Below are positions 20,003 through 30,273 of a stretch of DNA of 64,000 bases, in pieces. The DNA is taken from NCBI GenBank assembly GCA_903902915.1, contig CAIUWR010000017.1, positions 1-64,000 of the forward strand, written 5' to 3'. Every line of letters begins with the position of its first letter. Positions within the stretch are counted from its first letter, which is position 1. A program made the position numbers and the translations under genes. The stretch comes from an uncultured Hyphomicrobiales bacterium (GTDB lineage Bacteria > Pseudomonadota > Alphaproteobacteria > Rhizobiales > Beijerinckiaceae). The notes below the pieces were generated by a model that was not told the DNA's origin, searched no databases, and saw only the letters and a program-made list of their open reading frames with translations.

Positions 20003-20036
20003 TGCGGCCCGGGCGAGCGTTCGGGCCGCACTTTTT
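20003..20036 (+). terminator. rho-independent terminator between rubrerythrin and Fe-S protein genes
   Basis: TGCGGCCCG-GGCGAGCGTT-CGGGCCGCA-C-TTTTT. Confidence 0.85.
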
Positions 20037-20066
20037 CCTGATGCATTCTCAACAAGGGCGGAATCC

Positions 20067-21404
20067 ATGAGAGAGGGCAGCCTCGAAGCTCCAACGCGGC
20101 ATCCCATCGACTGGGAAAACCCGGCGTTCTACGATGAGGCCCTGCTGGACGAAGAGATGCGCCGCATCTTCGACATCTGCCATGGCTGCCGACGCTGCTT
20201 CAATCTGTGCGACAGCTTCCCCCGCCTGTTCGACCTTGTGGACGAATCCAAATCCGGCGAACTCGACACCGTCGCCAGCGAGAGTTTCAAGCCCGTCGTG
20301 GAGGCCTGCACGCTCTGCGACATGTGCTATATGACCAAGTGCCCCTATGTGCCCCCCCATGAATTCAATCTCGACTTCCCGCATCTGATGCTGCGCTATC
20401 GCGCCGTCGAGCTGAAGAAGGGCGAGGGCCATTTTGCGGATGGCGAATTGGCCAAGGTGGACCGCAACGGCAAGATCGCCACCGCCATCGCGCCTATCGC
20501 CAATTGGGCCAGCGACAAATCGAACACGCTGACGCGCGGCTTGCTCGAAAAAGTCGCGGGCCTCGACGCGCAGGCGGAGCTTCCGAAATACGCCTCGAAA
20601 ACCTTTGTCGCGCAGGCCAAGGCCACGCCGATCACGGTCAACAAGGAGGCGCCCGCCTTCGGCCGCAAGGCGGTGATCTACGCGACCTGTTTCAACAATT
20701 ACAACGACACGGATGTGGGCGTCGCCGCGCGCGCGGTGCTGGCGAAAAACGGCGTCGAGACTGAAGTCGTGCATCCCCATTGCTGCGGCATGCCCATGCT
20801 GGAACAGGGGAACATCGCGGAGGTCGCCAAGAGCGCGGCCTTGGTGTCGGCGGCGCTGCGGCCCTATATAGAAAAGGGCTATGACGTGATCGCGCTGGTG
20901 CCCTCCTGCGCCCTCATGATGAAATTCGAATGGGCGCTGATCTGCCCCAAGAACGAAGACGTGAAGCTGCTCGCCAGCGCCACTTTCGATCTCTCCGAAT
21001 ATATCGTGGACATCGCGAAAAAGAACGGTCTGGCGCCGGGGCTGCAACCCATGGCGGGCGGCGTGTCGCTGCATATCTCCTGTCATTCGCGCGCGCAGAA
21101 CATGGGCCAGAAGGCGGCGGAGATGCTGCAATTATTGCCGCAAGCGGATGTGAAGGTCATCGAACGTTGCTCGGGCCATGGCGGCGCCTGGGGCTTCAAG
21201 AAGCAGAACTTCGAAACCGCCCTCAAAGTCGGCAAGCCCGTGGCGCGCACGACGCGCGATGCGGGCAAGGGTTTCGTGACATCAGAATGTCCGCTGGCGG
21301 GCGTTCACATCGCGCAGGGGGTGGAGAAACTCGGCGGCGAGGGGGGCAAGCCCGAACTCGTCCGCCACCCCATCCAGATCTTCGCCCGATCCTACGGGCT
21401 CTAA
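20067..21404 (+). CDS. heterodisulfide reductase/GlpC-like (Fe-S)-binding protein with CCG domains
   Basis: CHGCRRCFNLC and CTLCDMCYMTKCP [4Fe-4S] motifs; HPHCCGMPMLEQGN CCG domain; second, degenerate ERCSGHGGAWG. Confidence 0.88.
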   Translation: MREGSLEAPTRHPIDWENPAFYDEALLDEEMRRIFDICHGCRRCFNLCDSFPRLFDLVDESKSGELDTVASESFKPVVEACTLCDMCYMTKCPYVPPHEFNLDFPHLMLRYRAVELKKGEGHFADGELAKVDRNGKIATAIAPIANWASDKSNTLTRGLLEKVAGLDAQAELPKYASKTFVAQAKATPITVNKEAPAFGRKAVIYATCFNNYNDTDVGVAARAVLAKNGVETEVVHPHCCGMPMLEQGNIAEVAKSAALVSAALRPYIEKGYDVIALVPSCALMMKFEWALICPKNEDVKLLASATFDLSEYIVDIAKKNGLAPGLQPMAGGVSLHISCHSRAQNMGQKAAEMLQLLPQADVKVIERCSGHGGAWGFKKQNFETALKVGKPVARTTRDAGKGFVTSECPLAGVHIAQGVEKLGGEGGKPELVRHPIQIFARSYGL

Positions 21405-21426
21405 AGCGACACCGGGAGCGCCAGCC

Positions 21427-22017
21427 ATGGCCAACAAGCATCAGATCACCGCAGCGGACATCCTGCCGCTCGAGGCCTATGGGAAGGTGCGCGTGCAGAC
21501 GCGCCGCGACATGTCAGAACGCAAAAAGAACCGCCGCGTGGAAGTCGGCCCGCATGTCACCTTCTATTTCGAGAATTTCGATACGATGTGGGTGCAAGTG
21601 CAGGAGATGCTGCATATCGAGCGGGGCGGCGAGGCGCAGATGGTGGACGAGCTGGCCGCCTATAATCCGCTGGTGCCGCAGGGGCAGGAGCTGGTCGCCA
21701 CCTTCATGATCGAGATCGACGATCCCGAGCGCCGCAAGCGCATCCTCGGGCGCCTCGGCGGCATCGAGGAGACGACCTTCGTGCAGATCGGCGCGGAGAA
21801 GATCCCGGGCGTGGCGGAGGCCGATCAGGACCGCACCACGGCGGAGGGCAAGGCCTCGTCTGTGCAATTCGTGCATTTCCACTTCACCCCCGCCCAGATC
21901 GGGGCCATCCGCACGCCGGGCACGCCTGTGATCGTGGGCATGGGCCACGCCAACTACAGCCATATGGCGGTCCTGCCGGAGCATGTGCGGGCGGAACTGG
22001 CGGGCGACTTCGACTGA
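21427..22017 (+). CDS. DUF3501 family protein
   Basis: ITAADILPLEAYGKVRVQTRRDMSERKKNRRVEVGPHVTFYFENFDTMWVQVQEMLHIERGG: recalled DUF3501 signature and its gene context. Confidence 0.8.
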   Translation: MANKHQITAADILPLEAYGKVRVQTRRDMSERKKNRRVEVGPHVTFYFENFDTMWVQVQEMLHIERGGEAQMVDELAAYNPLVPQGQELVATFMIEIDDPERRKRILGRLGGIEETTFVQIGAEKIPGVAEADQDRTTAEGKASSVQFVHFHFTPAQIGAIRTPGTPVIVGMGHANYSHMAVLPEHVRAELAGDFD

Positions 22018-22066
22018 GGGCCGCCCTCCGGTTGCCTGCCGCCCCGCGCCGTGCCAGATAGCGGCC

Positions 22067-23959
22067 ATGCTCCATATCAACGATCTCACCTATCGGCTCG
22101 GGCCGCGGCTGCTGTTTGACGAGGCGACTGCCGCGCTGCCTGATCGCGCGCGCGTGGGCTTCGTGGGGCGCAATGGCGCTGGCAAGACCACCCTGTTCCG
22201 CATGATCTCGGGCGAGCTTGGCGCGGAGTCCGGCACCGTCACCCTGCCCCGCAGCGCGAGGCTCGGCCGCGTGGAGCAGGAGGCGCCGGGCGGGCCGGGC
22301 ACGCTGATCGACTTCGTGCTCGACGCGGACAAGGAGCGCAGCGCGCTCATGGCGGAGGCGGAGACCGCCACCGACCCCCACCGCATCGCCGAAATCCAGA
22401 TGCGCCTTGTGGACATCGACGCCCATTCGGCCCCCGCGCGGGCGGCGGGCATTCTGTCGGGTCTGGGCTTCGATCACGAGGGGCAGCGACGCTCCCTGTC
22501 GGAATTCTCGGGTGGCTGGCGCATGCGCGTGGCGCTGGCCGCAGTGCTCTTCTCGGCGCCCGACATTCTGCTGCTCGATGAGCCCACCAACTATCTCGAT
22601 CTCGAAGGCACGCTCTGGCTGATCGACTATCTGGCCCATTATCCCGCGACCGTGCTGGTCATCAGCCATGACCGCGATCTGCTGGATGAAGTCGCCGACC
22701 ACATTCTGCATCTCGACCAGGCCAAGCTGACCCTCTGGCGCGGCAATTACACGAGCTTCGAGCGCCAGCGCCGCGAGCAGCAGGCGCTGCAAATGAAGCT
22801 GGTGAAGAAGCAGGAAGAGCATCGCCGCCATCTGCAAGCCTTCGTGGATCGCTTCCGCGCGCAGGCCACCAAGGCGCGGCAGGCGCAATCGCGCATCAAG
22901 ATGCTGGCGCGCATGGAGCCGGTCGCCGCCATGGTGGACAGCGATGTGCTCCCCTTCGACCTGCCCTCCCCCGCCAAACCCCTCTCGCCCCCCATCGTGG
23001 CGATGGAGGGCGCTAGCGTAGGCTATGGCGAGACCACCATCCTGACGCGCCTGTCGCTCAGCATCTCCAACGACGACCGCATCGGCCTGCTGGGTTCGAA
23101 CGGCAACGGCAAATCGACCTTCGCCAAACTGATCGCGGGACGGTTGGACGCCATGAGCGGCGCCGTGCGGCGCTCGTCCAAGCTCGACGTGGGTTTCTTC
23201 GCGCAGCATCAGGTGGATGATCTGGCGCCCGGCGGCACGCCCTATACCCATGTGGCCGAACTGATGCGCGACGGCACGGAGGCGAAGATCCGCGCACGCT
23301 GCGCCCAGATGGGCTTTCCCAATGTGAAGGCCGACACCCGCGTGAGCGAATTGTCAGGCGGCGAGAAGGCGCGCCTGTTGATGGGGCTGGCGACCTTCAG
23401 CGGCCCGCATCTGCTCATTCTCGACGAGCCCACCAACCATCTCGACATCGACAGCCGCGCCGCCTTGATCGAGGCCCTGAACGACTATCAGGGCGCGGTG
23501 ATCCTCGTGTCCCATGATCGCTATCTGCTGGAGGCCTGCGCCGACCGGCTCTGGCTGGTGGCCGACGGCACGGTGAAGACCTTCGACGGCGACATGGACG
23601 ATTATCGCCGTTTCGTGCTGGAGCAATCGCGCGCCGAGAGCCGCAAGAACACGCGCGCCAGCGACGAGGACGACCAGAAGGAGACCCTCGCCGCCCAACG
23701 CCAGAACAACGCCAAGACCCGCCGCGAAACTGCCCCATTACGGAAGAAGATCGAGGCGGTGGAGGCGAGGATGGCGAAATTCTCAGGGCTCGTCGCCAAG
23801 GTGGACGACATGCTGGCCCATCCCGACGCCTATGCGAAAGACCCGTCCAAGGCGACCCAACTCGCGACGCAACGCGCGGAACTCGTGCGCGCGGTGGCGG
23901 CGGCGGAAGAGGAATGGCTGGCCCTGTCGGAGGAGCTGGAGGCGGCGGTCAACGGCTGA
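22067..23959 (+). CDS. ABC-F family ATP-binding protein (duplicated ATPase, Uup/YheS-like)
   Basis: Two Walker A (GRNGAGKTTL; GSNGNGKSTF), two signature motifs (LSEFSGGW; VSELSGGE), no TM domains. Confidence 0.93.
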   Translation: MLHINDLTYRLGPRLLFDEATAALPDRARVGFVGRNGAGKTTLFRMISGELGAESGTVTLPRSARLGRVEQEAPGGPGTLIDFVLDADKERSALMAEAETATDPHRIAEIQMRLVDIDAHSAPARAAGILSGLGFDHEGQRRSLSEFSGGWRMRVALAAVLFSAPDILLLDEPTNYLDLEGTLWLIDYLAHYPATVLVISHDRDLLDEVADHILHLDQAKLTLWRGNYTSFERQRREQQALQMKLVKKQEEHRRHLQAFVDRFRAQATKARQAQSRIKMLARMEPVAAMVDSDVLPFDLPSPAKPLSPPIVAMEGASVGYGETTILTRLSLSISNDDRIGLLGSNGNGKSTFAKLIAGRLDAMSGAVRRSSKLDVGFFAQHQVDDLAPGGTPYTHVAELMRDGTEAKIRARCAQMGFPNVKADTRVSELSGGEKARLLMGLATFSGPHLLILDEPTNHLDIDSRAALIEALNDYQGAVILVSHDRYLLEACADRLWLVADGTVKTFDGDMDDYRRFVLEQSRAESRKNTRASDEDDQKETLAAQRQNNAKTRRETAPLRKKIEAVEARMAKFSGLVAKVDDMLAHPDAYAKDPSKATQLATQRAELVRAVAAAEEEWLALSEELEAAVNG

Positions 23960-23962
23960 CCG

Positions 23963-25150
23963 TCACTCCCCCTCCCCTTTCGACGCGATGATCGTGGCCG
24001 CCATGGCGACCCCAATCACGCCCAGCACCGACTGCGTGACCGAATAGCCGAAGCCCGCCACCAACCACGTCTCAGGCCATGGCGTCGCATAGATGCCGCC
24101 ATAAAAGGCCGTCGCCGCGATGGCCTGCACCCCACCGCGCTGGGCGGGTGGGCAGCCCCGGCCCATCCATGCGGAGATCACCGGATACATCATGCTGTTG
24201 CCCGTCCCCAGCATCAGCCCCGCTGCGACGGCGAAGCCGGGGCTGGCGCTCCAGGCGGCGAAGACGAGGGAGACGCTGGTCAACAGCAACCCGCCTCCCG
24301 CCAACAGGCGCGGATGATATTGGGACAGTTTGCGCATGGCGCCGACGCGGCTGAAGACCATGGCGAACGTGACGGGAACGAAGAACCAGCCCAGCGCCGT
24401 GCCCGCATGTTCCAGAGCGGGCGACAAATAGGAGGCCGCATAGCCGTAATGAGCGCCGCCAACAAACAGCGCCAGCACCGGGAACAGATGCCAGCGCCGC
24501 GCCGCCGCCCTCACTCCAAGCCCGCCGCCCGCCTTTGGCTTTTCCAGCGGCCGCAAGGCGAAGGTCAGCGCGAAGGCGATGGCCGCGGGGGCGGCGCCCG
24601 TCACGAACATTGCCGCGACGCCAAAATGGTTGAGGGTGAATTCGCCGATGGCGGGCGCGAAAGCCAGGCCCAGCGGCACGGTCGCGGAAAAGGCGCTGAC
24701 GAGATAGACGAAGCGCTTCTGGGTGAGCTTGCTCTGGATATAGACCATGGTCGGCGGCAGGAAGAAGCCAACGCCCGCGCCCCACAAGAGACGGGAGGCG
24801 AGCGAGGGCCAGAAAGCGTCGCTGGTCAGCGCCATGCTGGCGACGCCCAGCATGCCGAGCAGCATGGACAGGCGCATGGCCCCCAACGCGCCGAACCTGC
24901 CGATGATGAGGCCCGAGCAAAAGGTCGAGGCGACCACGGGAAAGGCGATGATGGAAAGCACCACGCCGATCTGCTGGAGCGAATAGCCCAGCCGCCCGAA
25001 GGCCACCGCCACGAGGGTGGAATGGGTGGCCGTTATGGAAAAGAGCAGGCTCGCGAGAGCGGCGATCCAGAACTCACGCCGCGAGGCCTGATTGACGAAG
25101 CCATCGTCATGGGCGCGGGAATCGGCGCTGGTGCATTGTTCTATGGACAT
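23963..25150 (-). CDS. MFS transporter
   Basis: About 12 TM segments, SLLFSITATHSTLVAVAFGRLGYSLQQIGVVLSIIAFPVVAS, LLWGAGVGFFLPPTMVYIQS. Confidence 0.85.
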   Translation of the reverse strand: MSIEQCTSADSRAHDDGFVNQASRREFWIAALASLLFSITATHSTLVAVAFGRLGYSLQQIGVVLSIIAFPVVASTFCSGLIIGRFGALGAMRLSMLLGMLGVASMALTSDAFWPSLASRLLWGAGVGFFLPPTMVYIQSKLTQKRFVYLVSAFSATVPLGLAFAPAIGEFTLNHFGVAAMFVTGAAPAAIAFALTFALRPLEKPKAGGGLGVRAAARRWHLFPVLALFVGGAHYGYAASYLSPALEHAGTALGWFFVPVTFAMVFSRVGAMRKLSQYHPRLLAGGGLLLTSVSLVFAAWSASPGFAVAAGLMLGTGNSMMYPVISAWMGRGCPPAQRGGVQAIAATAFYGGIYATPWPETWLVAGFGYSVTQSVLGVIGVAMAATIIASKGEGE

Positions 25151-25219
25151 GAGACCGGATTAATCAGGTCGGCGCGCGCCCGTAAACCCGAATTCGCTGA
25201 AGGTGGGGCGTCCACGCCC

Positions 25220-25684
25220 TCAAGCCTTCTTTTGCCATCCACCATTTTCGTTCTGCTGCCAGTAGGAAAGCGCCAGCCCTTTGGCCTTCAGCTCTTTCCA
25301 CTGCAAGCGGGCCGCCTGCAATTCCGCGTCATTGTTGCCATCGAACATGACCATGAGGCGATCATACTCCCAATCCGCAGCCGCCAGCACGGGGGCGACC
25401 TGCGCGCCCTCGACGAAAAAGCGGATCTCGGCGTCATTGGGATTTTCTGGCCCCGTCGTGAGGTAGATGGGCTGCAATGCGCCATCCTCTTCCGCCGCAG
25501 TGCCATGGGGCAGAAAGCTCTCGTCGCCGGCATTCCACAAACGCGCATCGAGCGCCGCGAGCCGCTCCTGCGTCGTCAACTGCACGACCGCCGTCCAGCC
25601 TTTGTCGATGGAACGTTCCAGCAGGATCGGCAGCGCCTTTTCGAGGGGCTGAGCGGTGAGATGGTAAAACCAGACGTCCATCAT
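25220..25684 (-). CDS. holC: DNA polymerase III subunit chi
   Basis: MDVWFYHLTAQPLEKALPILLERSIDKGWTAVVQ...LWNAGDESFLPHGTA; next to pepA as in other proteobacteria. Confidence 0.92.
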   Translation of the reverse strand: MMDVWFYHLTAQPLEKALPILLERSIDKGWTAVVQLTTQERLAALDARLWNAGDESFLPHGTAAEEDGALQPIYLTTGPENPNDAEIRFFVEGAQVAPVLAAADWEYDRLMVMFDGNNDAELQAARLQWKELKAKGLALSYWQQNENGGWQKKA

Positions 25685-26214
25685 TGCCCTGTCAAGATAA
25701 CGAAATTGCGCTCGGTGAGCGTCCACAGCAAGCCAATGTCGACGCCCCCTCCTGCGTGTTCCTCGACTTTCCCAGAAACGGCGACGTCGCCGCGTTCCTG
25801 GGAGCCGCGCAGATATTCAGCCGCGTCGCTGGCCATATGACGCGTGGTCGCCTCCACCCGGGTTGGCGCCCATTTGAGCGCGGCGACGAGCGCCGCTTCC
25901 TGCACCTTGTCAAATTGGGCGAGGAGCGGCCCATCGGCGGGCAGAGTGATTTTCGCCTCGAAACTGACGAAAGCCTCGTCTTTGCAACGCAGGACGCCGT
26001 CGATTCGCGCCCGAGTCACAAGGTCGAAATTATCGAGCCCGACGCCCGCCCCGCGCGAGACCACGAGAGGACGAATGAACTCCGGCTTGAGGTCGCCCGC
26101 AACCCGCACCATCGCCTCTTTGAAGCCTGTGCAGCCAGCCGTCTGCGCAAGCGCGCCCGCTGGCGCGCAAGCGATCAAGGCAAGAACCGGAATCAGGTTA
26201 CGAATCCAAGACAT
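25681..26214 (-). CDS. hypothetical exported protein
   Basis: MSWIRNLIPVLALIACAPAGALAQ signal peptide; 4-bp overlap with holC. Confidence 0.65.
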   Translation of the reverse strand: MSWIRNLIPVLALIACAPAGALAQTAGCTGFKEAMVRVAGDLKPEFIRPLVVSRGAGVGLDNFDLVTRARIDGVLRCKDEAFVSFEAKITLPADGPLLAQFDKVQEAALVAALKWAPTRVEATTRHMASDAAEYLRGSQERGDVAVSGKVEEHAGGGVDIGLLWTLTERNFVILTGQ

Positions 26215-26236
26215 AGCGGCCATCCGGAGCGATTGC

Positions 26237-27757
26237 TTACCCTTCGTAATGCTCCGCCACGAGTCTGTCGAGCAGGCGAACGCCCCAACCCGAGCCCCAG
26301 CTCTGATTAATGTCGTTTTGCGGCGAAGCCATGCCCGTGCCCGCGATGTCCAGATGCGCCCAGGGCACATCATTCACGAAGCGCTGGAGCAGTTGCGCGG
26401 CGGTGATCGACCCCGCATGGCGTCCGCCCACATTCTTCATGTCGGCGAATTTCGAATCGATCAGCTTGTCATAGGCGGGGCCCATGGGCATGCGCCAGAC
26501 CTTCTCGCCCGTAGCGAGGCCCAGTGTGGTGAGCCGCGCCGAAAGCTCGTCGCTGTTTGAAAACAGGCCCGCATATTCATTGCCCAGCGCCACCAGGATC
26601 GCCCCGGTCAGGGTCGCCAGATTGATCATGAACTTCGGTTTGAACTTGCCCTGAATATGCCAGAGCAGGTCGGCCAGCACGAGGCGGCCTTCCGCATCGG
26701 TGTTGATGATCTCGATGGTCTGGCCGGACATGGTCTTCACGATGTCGCCGGGACGCTGCGCCGCGCCGCTGGGCATGTTTTCCACAAGGCCGATGGCGCC
26801 AATGGCGTTGACCTTGGCCTTGCGGGCCGCGAGCGCATGCATCAGTCCGGTGACGCAGGCGGCGCCCGCCATGTCGCCCTTCATATCCTCCATACCGCCG
26901 CCCGGCTTGATCGAGATGCCGCCCGAATCAAAGGTGACGCCCTTGCCGATGAAAGCGACCGGCGCCTCGCCCGCCTTGCCGCCATTCCAGCGCATGATGA
27001 CGACGCGGCTCTCGTGAATGGAGCCCTGCCCCACGCCGAGCAGCGCATTCATGCCAAGCTTGGCCATGGCCTCGATGTCGAGCACTTCAATCTCGACCCC
27101 AAGCTTCGACAATTGATTGGCGCGCTTGGCGAATTCGATGGGGAACAGCACGTTCGGCGGCTCGTTGACGAGGCTGCGGGCCAGCTTCACCCCCTCCGCG
27201 ATGGCGTTGGCGTGGCCGGCGGCCCGGCGGGCGGCCTCCGGGTCGGCGACCGCAATGGTCACCTTCACCGCTGCGGGCTTCTCGTCCTCTTCCTTTTTCT
27301 TCGTCTTGTAGAGATCGAACTGATAGGCGCGCAGCTGCACGCCCATGGCGAACTCCGCCGCCGCGAGCGCAGGATCGCCAAGCCATTCCGGCAGATCGAA
27401 GACTATGGCGACGGATGCGGCGCCAGCAGCCTTGCCCATGGCGTGACCGCCCATCGCGACATAGTCGAGCGCAGGAGCGCCAGCAGCGGGCTTTTTGGCC
27501 GGGGCGGCGCCCGCAACGATCAGGCGGCCAGCATGGACGCCTGCCGGGGCGAGCAGATCCATGGCGGACGACGTCTTGCCCTTGAATTTCGCCGTCGCGG
27601 CCGCCCGGACCACGAGATCGGCCGCCGCTCCCAGCAGCCCGCGCGTCGCGTGCGACAGGGCCAGATCCTCCCCGGCGAAGACGATCAGCGTTTCCACCCC
27701 AGCCTCCAACTGGATTTGATCGAACGCTACGAAGGTCACTTCGAGGGTCTGGGACAT
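26237..27757 (-). CDS. pepA: leucyl aminopeptidase
   Basis: [29 protein letters not shown] and [12 protein letters not shown] metal/active-site motifs. Confidence 0.97.
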   Translation of the reverse strand: MSQTLEVTFVAFDQIQLEAGVETLIVFAGEDLALSHATRGLLGAAADLVVRAAATAKFKGKTSSAMDLLAPAGVHAGRLIVAGAAPAKKPAAGAPALDYVAMGGHAMGKAAGAASVAIVFDLPEWLGDPALAAAEFAMGVQLRAYQFDLYKTKKKEEDEKPAAVKVTIAVADPEAARRAAGHANAIAEGVKLARSLVNEPPNVLFPIEFAKRANQLSKLGVEIEVLDIEAMAKLGMNALLGVGQGSIHESRVVIMRWNGGKAGEAPVAFIGKGVTFDSGGISIKPGGGMEDMKGDMAGAACVTGLMHALAARKAKVNAIGAIGLVENMPSGAAQRPGDIVKTMSGQTIEIINTDAEGRLVLADLLWHIQGKFKPKFMINLATLTGAILVALGNEYAGLFSNSDELSARLTTLGLATGEKVWRMPMGPAYDKLIDSKFADMKNVGGRHAGSITAAQLLQRFVNDVPWAHLDIAGTGMASPQNDINQSWGSGWGVRLLDRLVAEHYEG

Positions 27758-28048
27758 GGTGGTCCTTTCTGAAACGGGTGGTCCGATGAGCCTGGAGATC
27801 TCACGCATCATGGGAAGGTTCAATCCCCGGCGCAACATCCCTACCACTTGATCTGGTCACGAATTTGCCGCGAGCGCTTGCTGAAAGTGGATTTCCGGTG
27901 ACGCTTGTCGGATAAAATCTTTCCTTCCGGGATAGAGACCTCCCACGTCTTGCGGCCTGCGCGTAAGCGCGGTAGCCAATTGGAAGCGTGTCAGTAAAGT
28001 ACGGGTACGGCTGCGGTTCGCCAGGCCGATGTGGGTATCGCAAAAGTT

Positions 28049-29188
28049 ATGTCATTGATTGAACGATATATTTTCCGAATGGCGAGCCTTGCCTTTCTGG
28101 GCGCGCTGGGCGGACTCACAGGTGTGATCTGGGTGACCCAGGCGCTGAAGGATTTCGACCTTTTGACCACCAAGGGCCAGTCCCTGGTGCTTTTTCTGTT
28201 TGCGACCGGCCTGATCATTCCCTCACTGGTCATGATCATCGCCCCCATTGCGCTCTTCGCGGCGATTCTCTTCACCCTCAACAAGCTCAACGGCGACAGT
28301 GAGCTGGTGGTCATGAGCGCCGCAGGCCTGTCGCCGGGCCACTTGTTGCGGCCCTTCGCCCTTCTGATGGTTCTTGTGGCGCTGCTGGTGGGCGCCATGT
28401 CCTTGTGGTTGATGCCGTCAAGTTTCGCACAGCTGCGTAACTTGCTCTCCCAGGTCCGCTCGGATTTTCTGTCCAGAGTGGTCCGCGAAGGCCAGTTCGC
28501 GAGCCTCGACCGTGGATTCGTTTTCCATTATCGCGAGCGAGGCCCCGGCGGCGCCCTGCTCGGCATTTTCATGCAGGACCGGCGGGATCCGGCGCGAACC
28601 AGCACCTACATAGCCGAAAGCGGCGTCACCATCGCCAAGGGTGCGGAGAACTACCTCATCCTTGAGAAGGGCAGCGTGCAGCGCCAGACCGCTGGCGGCC
28701 GCGATCCGGTCATCGTCGTCTTCGAGCGTTACGCCATCGACCTCGCCCAATTTGGGGCCGACGGCGAAGGCGCCCCCTTGAAGCCTCGCGAGCGCAGCAC
28801 CCGGTCTCTGCTCGATCCAAATCCGACTGACGCTTACGCACAGGCGAACCTTGGGGCGATGCGCTCCGAACTCCATGACCGCCTGGTCAACCCGCTTTAC
28901 GCCATGGTGTTCGGCATGATCGCCTTCGCGGCACTGTCTCAGGCGCGCACCACGCGACAAGGGCGGGGCCTCGCCTTGATCGGCGCAGTGGTTACGTTGA
29001 TCTGCATACGCGGACTTGGCTTTGGCGTCGCGGCGCTCGTGACGCGCAATAGCTGGGCGGTCGTCGCGCTCTACGCCTTCCCCTTCATCACCATGATGGC
29101 GGCCGCAGCCTACGTTTTTGGCGCCCAGTCCGTGGTCTTTCGCCTCAAACGACCCGCCGTCTCCGGCGGGCTGCGCATGGCGGAATGA
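28049..29188 (+). CDS. lptF: LPS export ABC transporter permease LptF
   Basis: MSLIERYIFRMASLAFLGALGGLTGVIWVTQALKDFDLLTTKGQ: YjgP/YjgQ family; divergent from pepA. Confidence 0.93.
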   Translation: MSLIERYIFRMASLAFLGALGGLTGVIWVTQALKDFDLLTTKGQSLVLFLFATGLIIPSLVMIIAPIALFAAILFTLNKLNGDSELVVMSAAGLSPGHLLRPFALLMVLVALLVGAMSLWLMPSSFAQLRNLLSQVRSDFLSRVVREGQFASLDRGFVFHYRERGPGGALLGIFMQDRRDPARTSTYIAESGVTIAKGAENYLILEKGSVQRQTAGGRDPVIVVFERYAIDLAQFGADGEGAPLKPRERSTRSLLDPNPTDAYAQANLGAMRSELHDRLVNPLYAMVFGMIAFAALSQARTTRQGRGLALIGAVVTLICIRGLGFGVAALVTRNSWAVVALYAFPFITMMAAAAYVFGAQSVVFRLKRPAVSGGLRMAE

Positions 29189-30273
29189 TCATGGTCGGCT
29201 GGACCCTCACCCGCTACCTCGCCAAACGCTTCGCCGTGACCATTCTGGCGGTGTTCGCCTCCATTTTCGCCCTGATCTACCTCGTGGATTTCGTGGAAAT
29301 GCTCAGACGATCCAGCGGCATGTCCACGGCCTCCGCGCCATTGGTCGCCTACCTTTGCCTGCTGCGCGCACCTTACGTTTCGGAGCAGGTGCTGCCTTTC
29401 GCAGTTCTGGCAGGCTGCATGTTCGCCTTTGTGAACCTCTCGCGACGGCTTGAACTCGTGGTGGCGCGAGCTGCTGGCGTATCGGTCTGGCAATTTCTCG
29501 CGCCCCCGGCCATGGTCGTGCTGGCGATCGGCGTTTTATCGATCACTGTCTATAACCCGCTCGCCGCCTTCGCCAAGGAACGGGCGGACGGGATCGAAAC
29601 CGACCTGTTCCGGGGCGGCGTCAATGTGACGGATTCGAGCATGTGGATTCGCCAGCGCAGCGTGGACGGGCAAGCGATCCTGCGCGCGGAACAATCGAGC
29701 GACAGCGGCAACCGGCTCTCCTCGGTGACAGTCTTCGTCTATCGCCCTGACGGCTCGTTCCAGGAGCGCGTGGATGCGGCCACCGCCAGCCTGAAGCCTG
29801 GCTACTGGGAGCTCAAGGACGCTAGAATCATAGCGCCTGACGAAGAGCCCCAGTCTCACGACACCTATCTGCTGGCCACCTATCTCACACCTGAACAAGT
29901 GACTCAGTCGTTTCTGGCGCCGGATGCGGTCTCTTTCTGGCGGCTGCCGGACATCGCCTACCGCACGGAGCAGGCCGGCCTTGACGCCAATCGCTACAGG
30001 TTGCGCTACCAATCCCTCTTGGCGCGCCCATTGATGCTGGTGGCCATGCTCCTGATTGCCGCATCCTTTTCCTTAAGGTTCTTTCGGTTTGGTGGCGTGG
30101 CCCGAACCGTTGCGGGTGGCGTTATGGCAGGGTTCGTGCTTTATGTTGCGACAAAGCTCGTCGGCGATCTTGGCGGCGCCGGTCTCCTAAGCGCAGCCGT
30201 GGCCGCATGGACGCCCGCCGTTCTGGGGACTTTGCTTGGTACGCTTGTGTTGTTGAACCAGGAGGATGGCTAA
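29185..30273 (+). CDS. lptG: LPS export ABC transporter permease LptG
   Basis: WTLTRYLAKRFAVTILAVFASIFALIYLVDFVEMLRR: YjgP/YjgQ family, adjacent to lptF. Confidence 0.93.
   Translation: MIMVGWTLTRYLAKRFAVTILAVFASIFALIYLVDFVEMLRRSSGMSTASAPLVAYLCLLRAPYVSEQVLPFAVLAGCMFAFVNLSRRLELVVARAAGVSVWQFLAPPAMVVLAIGVLSITVYNPLAAFAKERADGIETDLFRGGVNVTDSSMWIRQRSVDGQAILRAEQSSDSGNRLSSVTVFVYRPDGSFQERVDAATASLKPGYWELKDARIIAPDEEPQSHDTYLLATYLTPEQVTQSFLAPDAVSFWRLPDIAYRTEQAGLDANRYRLRYQSLLARPLMLVAMLLIAASFSLRFFRFGGVARTVAGGVMAGFVLYVATKLVGDLGGAGLLSAAVAAWTPAVLGTLLGTLVLLNQEDG

Noticed and set aside
20049-23251. Long minus-strand ORFs opposite the Fe-S protein, DUF3501 and ABC-F genes
   Set aside because: Shadow ORFs; the plus-strand proteins have clear motifs.
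24314-25840. 508-aa plus-strand ORF opposite the MFS and holC genes
   Set aside because: Shadow ORF covering two well-supported genes.
27801-28043. 80-aa minus-strand ORF in the pepA/lptF divergent region
   Set aside because: Overlaps the promoter region, no recognisable domain, poor composition.
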